A stretch of 64,000 nt of DNA. It comes from Nocardioides daejeonensis (GTDB lineage Bacteria; Actinomycetota; Actinomycetes; Propionibacteriales; Nocardioidaceae). The stretch is from assembly GCF_003194585.1 (NCBI RefSeq), contig NZ_QHKZ01000005.1:124001-188000 (forward strand), written 5' to 3'. Positions 50,806-59,703 of this stretch are shown here, piece by piece (the stretch's first letter is position 1; each line of letters begins with the position of its first letter). Below the pieces are notes generated by a model. The model saw only the letters and a list, made by a program, of their open reading frames with translations, did not search any database and was not told the origin of the DNA. The position numbers and the translations under genes were made by a program.

Positions 50806-52104
50806 ATGATCGACCCGCGCCTTCTCCGAGACGAGCCAGACCGTGTCCGCGCCTCCCAGGTCAAGCGCGGGGCCTCTCCCGACGCGGTCGACGACGCGCT
50901 CGCCGCCGACGCGGCCCGCCGGTCCGCCATTGCGGCCTTCGAGGAGCGCCGCGCCGAGCAGAAGGCCTTCGGCAAGTTGGTGGCGCAGGCGAAGGGCGAG
51001 GAGAAGCAGGCCCTGCTGGAGCAGGTGAAGGCGCTGGCCGCCGAGGTCAAGGAGCTCGAGGCGGCGCAGGGCGTCGCCGAGGAGGCCTGGAGCAACGCGC
51101 TGAAGGCCATTCCCAACGTGGTCGCCGATGCTGCTCCCACCGGGGGCGAGGACGACTTCGTGGTGGTCGAGGAGGTCGGCACGCCGCGTGACTTCGCGGC
51201 CGAGGGCTTCACGCCGCGCGATCACATCGAGCTGGGCCGAATGCTCGGCGCGATCGACCTCGAGCGCGGTGCCAAGGTCAGCGGCAGCCGCTTCTACTTC
51301 CTGACCGGCGTCGGTGCCGAGCTTGAGCTCGCCCTGGTGAACCTGGCGATGGAGCAGGCCCGCAACGCCGGTTTCACGCAGGTCATCGCCCCCTCCCTGG
51401 TCCGCCGTGAGGCGATGGAGGGCACCGGCTACCTCGACCAGGGCGGTGGAGAGGACATCTACCGCATCGAAGGGGAGGAGATGTACCTCGTCGGCACCTC
51501 CGAGGTGCCGATGGCTGCCTATCACTCGCAGGAGATCCTCGACGCCTCGTCGTTGCCGCGGCGCTACGCCTCGTTCAGCCCGTGCTTCCGCAAGGAGGCA
51601 GGATCGCACGGCAAGGACACGCGCGGCATCATCCGGGTGCACTGGTTCGACAAGGTGGAGATGTTCGTCTACACGACGCTGGAGCAGGCCGCCGACGAGC
51701 ACCAGCGCCTGCTGGCCTGGGAGCGGGAGTTCCTCGACAAGCTCGAGCTCGCCTACCGGGTCGTCGACATCGCCTCCGGCGACCTCGGCGCCTCGGCGAT
51801 CCGCAAGTTCGATTGTGAGGCGTGGATCCCCACCCAGGGCAAGTATCGGGAGCTCACGTCCACCTCCAACTGCACCGACTTCCAGACCCGGCGTCTCGAC
51901 ATCCGTGGGCGGTTCACCGCCACCGACTCGACGCCCGCCACGACGGGTCCGATCGCCACCCTCAACGGCACCCTGACGGCCATCACCCGCACGATCGTGG
52001 CGGTGCTGGAGACCCACCAGCAGGCCGACGGCTCGATCCGGGTGCCGGCGGCGCTGCGGCCCTGGCTCGGCGGGCGCGAGGTGCTCACCCCGGTGACGTC
52101 GTGA
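50806..52104 (+). CDS. serS: Seryl-tRNA synthetase
   Basis: 432 residues. N-terminal tRNA-binding coiled coil ([22 protein letters not shown] to about residue 100) is rich in Ala, Glu and Lys. Class II motifs follow: [57 protein letters not shown], and [17 protein letters not shown] with [18 protein letters not shown]. Aminoacylates tRNA-Ser and tRNA-Sec in the cytosol. TAGCCT, seven bases, then ATG 50806 fits a leaderless transcript. Two tRNA-Ser genes are encoded 8-9 kb downstream. Confidence 0.97.
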   Translation: MIDPRLLRDEPDRVRASQVKRGASPDAVDDALAADAARRSAIAAFEERRAEQKAFGKLVAQAKGEEKQALLEQVKALAAEVKELEAAQGVAEEAWSNALKAIPNVVADAAPTGGEDDFVVVEEVGTPRDFAAEGFTPRDHIELGRMLGAIDLERGAKVSGSRFYFLTGVGAELELALVNLAMEQARNAGFTQVIAPSLVRREAMEGTGYLDQGGGEDIYRIEGEEMYLVGTSEVPMAAYHSQEILDASSLPRRYASFSPCFRKEAGSHGKDTRGIIRVHWFDKVEMFVYTTLEQAADEHQRLLAWEREFLDKLELAYRVVDIASGDLGASAIRKFDCEAWIPTQGKYRELTSTSNCTDFQTRRLDIRGRFTATDSTPATTGPIATLNGTLTAITRTIVAVLETHQQADGSIRVPAALRPWLGGREVLTPVTS

Positions 52105-52937
52105 CTGCGTCCTGGCAACCGCGCTTGGTCGCGCTCGACATCGACGGCACGCTGCTGAGATGGGTGGAGGGCTCAGGCGCCGTCCACGGCGAGGTCGACC
52201 CGGTGGTGCGCGACGCCGTACGCCGAGCGGCCGAGGCGGGCGCGGAGATCGTGCTGGCCAGCGGCCGCTCCCTGCACTCGATGTTGCCGATCGCCGACCA
52301 GCTGGGGCTGCCGTACGACGGCGAGCGCTGCTGGATCGTCGCGTCCAACGGTGCTGTGGTGCTCCGCTACCCGCCAGCCGAGATCGTCCACGAGGAGACG
52401 TTCGACGCCTCCGAGGCGGTGCGCGATGTGCTGCGGCTGCGTCCCGGTGCGCTGGTCGGGGTGGAGGAGCGCGGCAAGGGCTACCGCGTCAACCGGCACT
52501 TCCCCGACGGAGAGCTCGCCGGTGAGATGATCGTGACACCGGTCGAGGAGATGGTCTCCAGGCCGGTGAGCCGGGTGATCATCCGCGACCCCGAGGCGAC
52601 CGTCGAGGACTTCGAGCGGCTCGCGAAGGAGCTCGGACTGCACGGCACCGACTACGTCATCGGGTGGACGGCCTGGATGGACCTGGCGCCGCTCGGCATC
52701 TCCAAGGCGTCCGGTCTGGCGCGGGTCGCCTCCGAGCTGGGTATCGAGGCAGCCGATGCGCTGGCGATCGGCGATGGCCGCAACGATCTGGAGATGTTCG
52801 ACTGGGCCGGCCGCAGCGTGGCGATGGGGCAGGCCGTCCCGGAGGTCCTTGCTGCCGCTGACCACGTCACCCTCGCCGTCGACGATCACGGCGCTGCCGT
52901 CGAGCTCGATCGATGGTTCGGACCCTCCGGTGGCTGA
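52101..52937 (+). CDS. HAD-superfamily (Cof-type) phosphatase
   Basis: 278 residues. HAD motif [12 protein letters not shown], motif II VLASGRS, Cof-type cap, motif III near KASGL and motif [23 protein letters not shown]. Probably a sugar- or nucleotide-phosphate phosphatase with Mg2+. GTG 52101 overlaps the serS stop (GTGA), and its stop overlaps the following GNAT gene by 8 bp. A paralogue lies at 53532. Confidence 0.9.
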   Translation: MTASWQPRLVALDIDGTLLRWVEGSGAVHGEVDPVVRDAVRRAAEAGAEIVLASGRSLHSMLPIADQLGLPYDGERCWIVASNGAVVLRYPPAEIVHEETFDASEAVRDVLRLRPGALVGVEERGKGYRVNRHFPDGELAGEMIVTPVEEMVSRPVSRVIIRDPEATVEDFERLAKELGLHGTDYVIGWTAWMDLAPLGISKASGLARVASELGIEAADALAIGDGRNDLEMFDWAGRSVAMGQAVPEVLAAADHVTLAVDDHGAAVELDRWFGPSGG

Positions 52938-53535
52938 TTCGCACCCACGGGATGACTCCCGCTCGGTGGTCGGGCTGGACTCGGCGGGTGGCTCCCGCTC
53001 GGTGGTCGGCTCGGACTCGGCGGGTGGCTCCCGCTCGGTGGTCGAGCCTGTCGAGACCCTCCGTACCGCGCGGCTCTCGTTGCCGTTGATCACCCCGGCG
53101 CAGGCGGCTGACCTGCGCGAGGGGAACCGGCATCCGAGCTTCGCGCCCGGCTTCCCACGCCCCGACGACATCGACGCCGCCAGCCTGGCGTCGGGCACTC
53201 CGTGGGGCCCGCGGCTGGTCGTGCGTGCGCACGATGGATTGGTCTGCGGCACCGCCGGCTTCTTCGGACCGCCTGACCAGGAGGCGGAGGTCCCCGAGGT
53301 CGAGGTCGGCTACGGCCTGGTGCCTGAGGCGCGCGGCCGGGGCGTGGCGAGTGAAGTGCTGGCCGCGCTGCTGGCGCTGGCCGACGAGGCGGCGGTGCGG
53401 GTGCGTGCCAGCGTTGCGCCCGACAACGCAGCCAGCCTGCGGGTGCTGGCGAAGAGTGGCTTCACCCAGTTGCGGTCGACCACTCCCGAGGGTGAGCTCG
53501 TGATGGTCCGTCCTGTCCGCACGGAGCACGGATGA
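52930..53535 (+). CDS. GNAT acetyltransferase with a tandem-repeat N-terminal extension
   Basis: 201 residues. GTG 52930. Residues about 10-45 are three copies of a 12-residue unit (SRSVVGLDSAGG, SRSVVGSDSAGG, SRSVVEPVETLR) encoded by the repeat at 52956-53060. The normal GNAT protein begins with LRTARLSLPLITPAQAADLREG and carries VGYGLVPEARGRGVASEVLAALLALA, the acetyl-CoA loop. The family N-acetylates proteins or small molecules; RimJ-like identity is possible. The extension looks like an insertion of intergenic repeat sequence that remained in frame. Confidence 0.82.
   Translation: MADSHPRDDSRSVVGLDSAGGSRSVVGSDSAGGSRSVVEPVETLRTARLSLPLITPAQAADLREGNRHPSFAPGFPRPDDIDAASLASGTPWGPRLVVRAHDGLVCGTAGFFGPPDQEAEVPEVEVGYGLVPEARGRGVASEVLAALLALADEAAVRVRASVAPDNAASLRVLAKSGFTQLRSTTPEGELVMVRPVRTEHG
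52956..53060 (+). repeat. 36-bp tandem repeat, three copies, merging with a GGTGGTCGAGCC repeat
   Basis: The word CTCCCGCTCGGTGGTCG begins at 52956, 52992 and 53028, a period of exactly 36 bp (12 codons). The last unit runs into GGTGGTCGAGCCTGTCGAGACC, the family seen at 18619-18695. It lies inside the GNAT gene and preserves its frame. Confidence 0.85.
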
Positions 53536-54326
53536 GCAGGCCGCGCCTGGTCGCCACCGACCTCGACGGCACCCTGCTCTCGCCGGACGGCACGGTGAGC
53601 GACCGGACGCGGCGGGTACTCCAGCAGCTCGACGCCGAGGGCATCCCGGTGGTCTTCGTGACCGGCCGGCCGATCCGCTGGATGGAGATGCTCTGGAGCG
53701 ACGTGGGAGGCCACGGGCTGGCGATCTGCTCCAACGGTGGCATGGTGTACGACGTCATGCGGCGGGAGGTGCGCAACGCCCTCACTGTGCCCCGCGACTT
53801 GGCGCTCCGGGTCGGCGAGACGCTACGTCGCGCCGTACCGGGCACCAGCTTCGCGCTGGAGAAGACGACTGGGTTCGCGCGTGAGGCGGAGTTCGCCAGT
53901 CGCCATCCCGACTCGTCGGGCATCCCGACCGGGCGGCTCGAAGCCATCTTCGACGACCGGGTCGTGAAGCTGCTGGCGCTCCACGACGAGATCGCACCGG
54001 AGACCTATTGGCGGCAGGCGCGGGAGCTGGTGGGGGAGCTGGTCGAGGTCACCTGGTCCTCCCAGTGGGCGCTGCTGGAGATGTCGGCGCTCGGCGTGAC
54101 CAAGGCGAGCACGCTAGCCCGGCTCTGCGTCGATCTGGGCATCGGCCCCGAGGAGGTCGTCGCCTTCGGCGACATGCCCAACGACATCGCGATGCTGGAG
54201 TGGGCGGGGCGCTCCTACGCGATGGCCGGGGGCCACGAAGACGTACGCCGGGTGGCCGGCGATGTTGCGCCGGGCAACGACGAGGACGGTGTGGCCGTGG
54301 TGCTCTCCGACTTGTTCGGCCTGTGA
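53532..54326 (+). CDS. HAD-superfamily (Cof-type) phosphatase, paralogue
   Basis: 264 residues. LVATDLDGTLLSPDGTVSDRTRR (motif I), FVTGRPIRW (motif II), KASTLARLC (motif III) and VVAFGDMPNDIAMLEWAGRSYAMAGGHEDVR (motif IV). ATG 53532 overlaps the GNAT stop (ATGA), so serS, HAD, GNAT and HAD form one compact transcription unit. It probably dephosphorylates small phosphometabolites. The two HAD proteins share layout but differ clearly in sequence. Confidence 0.9.
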   Translation: MSRPRLVATDLDGTLLSPDGTVSDRTRRVLQQLDAEGIPVVFVTGRPIRWMEMLWSDVGGHGLAICSNGGMVYDVMRREVRNALTVPRDLALRVGETLRRAVPGTSFALEKTTGFAREAEFASRHPDSSGIPTGRLEAIFDDRVVKLLALHDEIAPETYWRQARELVGELVEVTWSSQWALLEMSALGVTKASTLARLCVDLGIGPEEVVAFGDMPNDIAMLEWAGRSYAMAGGHEDVRRVAGDVAPGNDEDGVAVVLSDLFGL

Positions 54327-54365
54327 GAGTGTGTGATGCGCACGAGCGTCGGTGATCCGGAGGTG

Positions 54366-55007
54366 ATGAAGGTGTGGGTGCAGCACGCTCCCGTCGGGCG
54401 ACGTCTGCTCGCGGCGGCACTGGTCACGCTGGGCCTGGCCTTCACCGGCCCGATCGTGTCTCCGGCAGCCCACGCCGTCGACACCTGTGCCACCGACCAG
54501 CTGACGCCGCAGCAGCAGGCGAAGCTCGACTACGTGTTCCTCGGCAAGGTCAGCGACGTCGCCGAGTCGGCCAAGGACGGGGTCGTCACCCGCATCTACA
54601 CCGTGCAGGTCTCCCGCTGGTGGCGGGGCGACCTGCCGGAGCTGATCCGGGTCACGTCGCCGGCCGGTGCCTCCGAGTGTGGGCTGCGCGGCGTCCGCAA
54701 GGGATCGTCGTATGTCTTCATGGCGGGTGCCGCCGACGGCAAGGACCAGGTCCGGGCGCTGAGCTATGAGGGCACGCGCAAGGCCGACGCCGCCACCGAA
54801 CGCGAGGTGACCCGCCAGCTGGGTGTCGATCCGCAGAAGCCGGTCACCGAGAAGCCCGCTCCGGAGAAGCCGACGGCGACGCCGACCGTGCTCGACGACT
54901 CCGATCCGCCCGCCGTGGCGGACGTGATCACCGTGCCGGTGATCGTCGTGGTGGCAGGGCTGATGCTCTTCGGCGTAGGCACCCTGCTGGGCCGCCGCGA
55001 GCACTGA
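54366..55007 (+). CDS. Secreted or membrane-anchored protein with an NTR/TIMP-like domain
   Basis: About 213 residues. A signal peptide (ALVTLGLAFTGPIVSPAAHA, probable cleavage before VDTC) is followed by a domain starting CATDQLTPQQQAKLDYVFLGKVSDVAE, with YTVQVSRWWRGDLPELIRVTSPAGASECGLRGVRKGSSYVFMAG. This is the beta-barrel and Cys arrangement of NTR/TIMP-like domains. A Pro/Thr-rich linker and one C-terminal membrane helix (VPVIVVVAGLMLFGVGTLLG) end in GRREH, so the domain is outside the cell. The start is uncertain: ATG 54366 was chosen; ATG 54336 and GTG 54372 are alternatives. Confidence 0.78.
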   Translation: MKVWVQHAPVGRRLLAAALVTLGLAFTGPIVSPAAHAVDTCATDQLTPQQQAKLDYVFLGKVSDVAESAKDGVVTRIYTVQVSRWWRGDLPELIRVTSPAGASECGLRGVRKGSSYVFMAGAADGKDQVRALSYEGTRKADAATEREVTRQLGVDPQKPVTEKPAPEKPTATPTVLDDSDPPAVADVITVPVIVVVAGLMLFGVGTLLGRREH

Positions 55008-55180
55008 GCTCGAGGGAACCTCCCGATCGATCTCGCCTGCTGCGCGCCGTGATGCAGCACGCTGGGCTGCGCCACGAACCGCCGACAGGGATCCCAGCCG
55101 CCTTGGTGCCCGTTGCGTTGCCAGCGCACGCGCCTTCCGACGCTCGCGACGGCCGAGCGTTTACCGACGCCCTCGGGCGG

Positions 55181-55768
55181 TCAGAGGTACATGCCGCCGG
55201 TGGTCGGGTCGCCAGCGGTCGGCGACTGCGGCGGCATCTCCTGCTCCTGCTGTGCCCGCGCCATCGCCTGAGGGAGTGCCCGGCGCATCTGCTCCAACTG
55301 GGCGCGTGAGGCCATCTGCTGGGCGTAGATCGCGGTCTGGATGCCGTGGAAGAGGCCCTCGAGCCAGCCGACCAGTTGCGCCTGGGCGATCCGCAGCTCG
55401 CTGTCGCTGGGGGTGCCCTCGGTGAACGGCAGGGAGAGCCGCTCGAGCTCCTGCACAAGTTCGGGAGCCAGACCCTGCTCGAGCTCCTTGATCGAGGCCT
55501 GGTGGATCTCCTTGAGGCGATTGCGGCTCGCGTCGTCGAGCGGTGCGGACTTCACCTCTTCGAGCAACTGGCGGATCATGCTGCCGATCCGCATCACCTT
55601 GGCGGGCTGCTCGACGAGGTCGGTCAGGCCGTGGCCGCCTCCCTCGCTCTCGCTCTCGCCGTCGTCCTGCTGGACCGCTGCCAGCGCCTCGGCGGGGATG
55701 GTCCCGACCGGCTGACCGTCGGGTCCCACGATGACGATGTGCTGCTCCTCGCCGGCGTTCTCAGTCAT
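55181..55768 (-). CDS. bpa: Bacterial proteasome activator
   Basis: 195 residues. The Bpa pattern is recognisable: HIVIVGPDGQPVG, VEQPAKVMRIGSMIRQLLEEVKSAPLDDASRNRLKEIHQASIKELEQGLAPELVQELERL, then LRIAQAQLVGWLEGLFHGIQTAIYAQQMASRAQLEQM. The four-helix core assembles into a dodecameric ring. The extreme C-terminus is GGMYL; in M. tuberculosis it is GQYL, the segment that docks into proteasome pockets. Bpa opens the 20S gate without ATP and feeds unfolded proteins. No proteasome genes are in the window. TAGGGT, six bases, ATG suggests leaderless expression. Confidence 0.92.
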   Translation of the reverse strand: MTENAGEEQHIVIVGPDGQPVGTIPAEALAAVQQDDGESESEGGGHGLTDLVEQPAKVMRIGSMIRQLLEEVKSAPLDDASRNRLKEIHQASIKELEQGLAPELVQELERLSLPFTEGTPSDSELRIAQAQLVGWLEGLFHGIQTAIYAQQMASRAQLEQMRRALPQAMARAQQEQEMPPQSPTAGDPTTGGMYL

Positions 55769-55818
55769 GCCCCCACCCTACTGACCGGCCGTACGGCGGC
55801 CGGCAGCGGAAGCGAGTC

Positions 55819-56802
55819 TCACGGCAGGGCAGGCAGCGTGGTGAGCAGCACCTTGCCGATGTGCGTGCTCTCGTCGACCAGCGTGTGTGCCTCGCCGGCG
55901 CGTTCCAGGGTCAGCACGGTGTGGATGACCGGCTTGATCGAGCCGTCCGCCACAAGCGGCCAGACATGTTCGACGACGGAGGCGCAGATGGCGGCCTTCT
56001 CCTCGGTGGGGCGGGCGCGCAACGAGGTGGCGAGCACCGCGGCGCGCTTGCGGAGCAAGGTGCCCAGATCGAGCTCGCCCTTGGTGCCGCCCTGCATGCC
56101 GATGACCACGAGCCGCCCCTGGGTTGCCAGCGCATCCACGTTGCGGCCGAGGTACTTCGCGCCCATGTTGTCGAGGATGACGTCGGCCCCGCCCGCGGCC
56201 TTGAGCACCTCGACGAAGTCCTCATCGCGGTAGTTGAGAGCGACGTCCGCGCCGAGATCGCGGCAGACCCGCAGCTTCTCCTCCGAGCCGGCCGTGGTGA
56301 AGACCCGAGCAGAGAGCGCGGTCGCCAGCTGGATCGCGAAGGTGCCGATGCCTCCGGCCCCGCCGTGCACCAGGAAGCGCTCGCCGGGTTGGAGGCCGGC
56401 CAGCATGAACACGTTGGACCAGACGGTGCAGGCCACCTCGGGCAGGGCTGCGGCGGAGACCAGGTCGATGCCCTCGGGCACCGGCATGACCTGTCCGGCA
56501 GGGACGCGCACCTGCTCGGCGTAGCCGCCTGAGGCGAGCAGCGCACAGACCTCCTGGCCCACCGTGAAGCCCTCGACGCCCTCGCCGAGGCTGGCGATGC
56601 GGCCGCTGCACTCGAGGCCGAGGATGTCGGACTCCCCAGGTGGTGGCGGATAGAAGCCCATCCGCTGCAGCGTGTCGGCCTTGTTGACCGCCGTGGCGAC
56701 GACGTCGATGACCACCTCGCCGGGGCCGGCGACCGGTGCGTCAGTCTCGGTGACGGTGAGGACCTCGGGGCCCCCTGGCTCTCGGGCGATCACAGCGCGC
56801 AT
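55819..56802 (-). CDS. NADPH:quinone oxidoreductase / PIG3-like medium-chain reductase
   Basis: 327 residues. MRAVIAREPGGPEVLTV, GroES-like domain with NKADTLQRMGFYPPPPG, cofactor motif FLVHGGAGGIGTFAIQLATALSARVFTTAGS and PIG3-typical ILDNMGAKYLGRNVDALATQGRLVVIGMQGG. Reduces quinones with NADPH, limiting radical formation. The minus strand reads TACGGT, six bases, ATG, so a leaderless transcript is likely. The M. tuberculosis gene Rv3777, a similar oxidoreductase, also lies near bpa (Rv3780). Confidence 0.92.
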   Translation of the reverse strand: MRAVIAREPGGPEVLTVTETDAPVAGPGEVVIDVVATAVNKADTLQRMGFYPPPPGESDILGLECSGRIASLGEGVEGFTVGQEVCALLASGGYAEQVRVPAGQVMPVPEGIDLVSAAALPEVACTVWSNVFMLAGLQPGERFLVHGGAGGIGTFAIQLATALSARVFTTAGSEEKLRVCRDLGADVALNYRDEDFVEVLKAAGGADVILDNMGAKYLGRNVDALATQGRLVVIGMQGGTKGELDLGTLLRKRAAVLATSLRARPTEEKAAICASVVEHVWPLVADGSIKPVIHTVLTLERAGEAHTLVDESTHIGKVLLTTLPALP

Positions 56803-56833
56803 GAGGCCACCGTAACGCCCGGTCCGAGCCGCG

Positions 56834-57157
56834 TCAGAGGTCAGCGAGGTCCGAGCTGTGATCGACCGTGCTGTCGTCGGGGATCTCCTCGTCGACGTCC
56901 TCCGGGTCGGGGGCTCCGGCCGGTCTCTCCCAGCTCAGGGCGAGCTGGGTGGCCCGCTCAGCCAAGCCCTCGACGGCGGCGCTGTCGGCCTCGGCCAGCC
57001 CCGCGGCGTACCCAAGGAGGTAGGTGGTGATCGGCGCCGCCGGCCGTTGCACGTTGTGGGCGGCGGCGCGGGCGAGGTCCAGCACCAGGGCCTCGTCCAG
57101 TTCCGCCTCGATGTCGAGAACGTCGCAGAGCTCGTCGATCCAGTCGTGCAGGTTCAC
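56834..57157 (-). CDS. DUF6457-like small acidic protein
   Basis: 107 residues. GTG 57157 gives NLHDWIDELCDVLDIEAELDEALVLDLARAAAHNVQRPAAPITTYLLGYAAGLA, the DUF6457 pattern of short helical proteins, then a strongly acidic tail (DPEDVDEEIPDDST). It is 46 bp behind the MobA-like gene on the same strand; in related genomes the two can be fused, so a function in molybdenum cofactor handling is plausible. The open frame upstream to 57334 lacks family similarity. Confidence 0.8.
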   Translation of the reverse strand: MNLHDWIDELCDVLDIEAELDEALVLDLARAAAHNVQRPAAPITTYLLGYAAGLAEADSAAVEGLAERATQLALSWERPAGAPDPEDVDEEIPDDSTVDHSSDLADL

Positions 57158-57203
57158 ACCACCAGCGTGCTGTCTTCGCCCCCGCCTGGCAACCCTTTCG
57201 ACG

Positions 57204-57791
57204 TCAGCTCTCCTCGAACCGCGTCCGAGCTTCGCGGAGGTCGGCGAAGCTGTCGATGTCGAGCGCCTCCTCCGGGCGCCCGGGTACGTCGACGAGGTCG
57301 AGTCCGTCGAGCAGGCGGTGCAGCGGCATCCCATGGCGCTCGTCGTACGGCGGGGCAGCGGCCGCGAGACGTTCGGTGTCGAGGACCATCGCCAGCTGTC
57401 GGCGTCCGGAGAGATCGCAGAGGACGGCCCCGTCGCGCCCGCGGGCCCCGTCCCGGAGCCGGGTCACGGTGCGCAGGTCGACGAACGGCATGTCGACTGC
57501 CAGCGCCATGAGCTGACGCGGGGCGCGCGCGAACGACTCCAGGCCGTGGAGGAGCCCGGCGGCAGGGCCGCCGCCACGCGGATCCTCACGGGTGAAGGTG
57601 ACCGGCCGCTCGGTCGGCACCCAGTCGCCGAGCACGACCACCTCGCCGGCGTCGAGGACGGCGTCGAGGGCCCAGTCGAGGAGGGTGCGGCCGCCGAGCT
57701 CGATGGAGGCCTTGTCGGCGCCGCCGATCCGGGCCCCGGTGCCGCCGGCGAGGATGACCGCGCCGAGCGCGAGCGGGCGTGTGTCCGACAT
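57204..57791 (-). CDS. mobA: MobA-like NTP transferase (molybdenum cofactor guanylyltransferase)
   Basis: 195 residues. LGAVILAGGTGARIGGADKASIELGGRTLLDWAL carries the nucleotide loop LAGGxGxRxGxxDK. Then REDPRGGGPAAGLLHGLESF and LALAVDMPFVDLRTVTRL (the metal-binding Asp in VDMPF). It should attach GMP to molybdopterin, although CofC/MocA-like relatives share these motifs. ATG 57791 is 39 bp from the divergent amidase ATG. The frame is open far upstream but that part is antisense to the downstream genes. Confidence 0.85.
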   Translation of the reverse strand: MSDTRPLALGAVILAGGTGARIGGADKASIELGGRTLLDWALDAVLDAGEVVVLGDWVPTERPVTFTREDPRGGGPAAGLLHGLESFARAPRQLMALAVDMPFVDLRTVTRLRDGARGRDGAVLCDLSGRRQLAMVLDTERLAAAAPPYDERHGMPLHRLLDGLDLVDVPGRPEEALDIDSFADLREARTRFEES

Positions 57792-57830
57792 GCCCACCAT
57801 CCTGCACCAACGATCTGGCACGCTGGACGC

Positions 57831-58649
57831 ATGGATGCGTGTGATCCGGGAACCGGCCGCCTTCGCGTGGCGCTTGCGCAGCTGGCCTCCGGCCTGGACC
57901 CCGCCGAGAACCGCGCCGCCATCGCCGGACTGGCGGAGGAGCCGAGCGCGATGACGGCCGATCTGGTGGTGCTCCCCGAGGCGATCGCCCGCGACTTCGG
58001 GTCTCCTCGCGACGACCTGGCGCCGTACGCCGAATCGACGTCGGGGCCGTTCGCCCAGGCGATCACCGCGCTCGCCGGCAGCGACCGGACCGTCGTCGCC
58101 GGCATGTTCGAGGCGTACCCGGGGGGTCATCCGTTCAACACCTTGGTGATGCGGGGTGCCCGAAGCGCCGACTATCGCAAGATCCACCTCTACGACTCCT
58201 TCGGCTACCGGGAGTCGGAGCGACTCACCGCCGGCCCCTGGGAGCCGGTCACCGTCGACCTCGCGGGCTTCCGGCTCGGTCTGATGACCTGCTACGACCT
58301 GCGCTTCCCCGAGCTGGCGCGTGACCTGGTCGACCGCGGCGCCGACGTCCTCGTCGTCCCGGCCGCCTGGGTGGCCGGAAGGACGCCGGAGGAGCATGCC
58401 CTCAAGGTCGAGCACTGGCGCACCCTGGTGCGGGCCCGCGCGATCGAGAACGTCGCGTACGTCGTGGCCGTCGGCCAGCCGAGCCCCCGCTACACCGGTC
58501 ACAGCATGGTGGTGGACCCGACCGGTCGCGTGCTGGTGGAGGCGGGTGACGCGACGGAGGTGCTCTGCGCCACACTCGAGGCGAGCACCCTGCGTGCGGC
58601 CCGGGAGGCGAATCCCTCCCTCGACAATCGGCGTACTCCGTCCCGGTAG
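57831..58649 (+). CDS. Carbon-nitrogen hydrolase (nitrilase superfamily, Nit2/omega-amidase-like)
   Basis: 272 residues. The catalytic triad is complete: Glu50 in VVLPEAIA, Lys117 in DYRKIHLYD and Cys154 in LMTCYDLRFPELARDLVDRGADVLVVPAAW. It cleaves amide bonds of small molecules such as deaminated glutathione or alpha-keto amides. ATG 57831 lies six bases after CACGCT, a possible leaderless -10. Its TAG stop forms the first three bases of the -10 of the next gene. Confidence 0.92.
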   Translation: MDACDPGTGRLRVALAQLASGLDPAENRAAIAGLAEEPSAMTADLVVLPEAIARDFGSPRDDLAPYAESTSGPFAQAITALAGSDRTVVAGMFEAYPGGHPFNTLVMRGARSADYRKIHLYDSFGYRESERLTAGPWEPVTVDLAGFRLGLMTCYDLRFPELARDLVDRGADVLVVPAAWVAGRTPEEHALKVEHWRTLVRARAIENVAYVVAVGQPSPRYTGHSMVVDPTGRVLVEAGDATEVLCATLEASTLRAAREANPSLDNRRTPSR

Positions 58650-58658
58650 CCTCGGTCC

Positions 58659-59687
58659 GTGTCCCGTCGTGCCCCAGGTCGTCGCGCCCTGCGAGCCGCG
58701 CCCGAGCCTCGCCGCGATCTGGCGCGCTCCAGCAAGGTGATTGCCGGGTTCAGTGCGGTGGGAGTGGGCCTGGCATGGGCACTGCTGGCGATCTTGGAGG
58801 TCGGTCCCTCTTGGGCTGACCAGGTCGCCGCCGTGGTGCTCTCCACCACGATCACGGTCTCGTTGGCAGCACGCACCGGCGGCCGGCCGGTGGTCTTCGG
58901 CGCCCTCGCCCTGGCGCTCGGAGTGGTCGCAGTGACGACGGACTCGGGGCCGATGCGAGCGGGCGCCGCAGTGCTCACCGCGGTCGCGACGGGCGTGCTC
59001 GCGGTGGTGCTGACCGTGCCGGCTCCTCGGTTCCGGCTCGCCGTGCGCGAGGTCGGCGTCGCCACTCTGGTCTCGGTGGTCGGCGCGTTCGGTGTGGTCG
59101 GCTTCCGTCCGCGCGTGAGCATGGACGCCTTCGACTACGTCTCCCTCGCCCTCGCCTTCGCGCTCACCCTCGCGCTCGTCTACCGCCTGGGTGCGGGCCT
59201 CAACAGCCTCGGCCGTCGCGGCGTGATCGTGGTCGTCGGTGGAGCGGTCGCCGTCGTTGTGGTCATCGCCTACGCAGAGCTGCTGCGCCGCTACGGGCCG
59301 CCCGGGATGCTCGAGACCGTCTTCGACGCCGTCCGTTGGCACCGGGACACGCTCGGCGCGATCCCCCGCCCCACCGTGCTCTTCATCGGCGCCCCGGCCA
59401 TCGTCTGGGGCTGCCACATGCGCGCTCGGCGTCGTCAGGGCTGGTGGGTGACCGCCTTCGGTGTATGCCTCACCGTCAGCTTCGCCACCGTCCTGATGAA
59501 CGACGAGACCGGCTGGCTCGAGGCCGCGCTCATCGTCTTCTACTCCCTGCCCCCCGGCCTGGTCCTCGGCTACGCCGCCATTCGCGTCGACCTCGCCCTC
59601 ACCGGCCCCCGGGGCCGCCGCGCCCGTCGCGACGAGGAGGCCCGCGCCCTGCGCCCCGAGCCCAGCCGCTTCCACGCCCTCCTCTGA
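58659..59687 (+). CDS. Polytopic membrane protein, unknown function
   Basis: 342 residues with roughly eight to nine hydrophobic segments, starting with VIAGFSAVGVGLAWALLAIL and ending with AALIVFYSLPPGLVLGYAAI. N- and C-termini are rich in Arg (SRRAPGRRALRAAPEPRRD and GPRGRRARRDEEARA), so both are probably cytoplasmic. No motif identifies a transporter family. TAGCCT (58647-58652), six bases, then GTG 58659 fits a leaderless promoter embedded in the end of the upstream gene. Confidence 0.75.
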   Translation: MSRRAPGRRALRAAPEPRRDLARSSKVIAGFSAVGVGLAWALLAILEVGPSWADQVAAVVLSTTITVSLAARTGGRPVVFGALALALGVVAVTTDSGPMRAGAAVLTAVATGVLAVVLTVPAPRFRLAVREVGVATLVSVVGAFGVVGFRPRVSMDAFDYVSLALAFALTLALVYRLGAGLNSLGRRGVIVVVGGAVAVVVVIAYAELLRRYGPPGMLETVFDAVRWHRDTLGAIPRPTVLFIGAPAIVWGCHMRARRRQGWWVTAFGVCLTVSFATVLMNDETGWLEAALIVFYSLPPGLVLGYAAIRVDLALTGPRGRRARRDEEARALRPEPSRFHALL

Positions 59688-59703
59688 GCCGCCCGCTCTG
59701 GTT

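Noticed and set aside
52956..53060. CRISPR-like array
   Set aside because: Three 36-bp units are direct tandem repeats without unique spacers, in frame inside a gene, and no cas genes are nearby.
57792..59675. Long upstream extension of the MobA-like frame
   Set aside because: It is antisense to the amidase and membrane-protein genes; the family begins at the ATG 57791.
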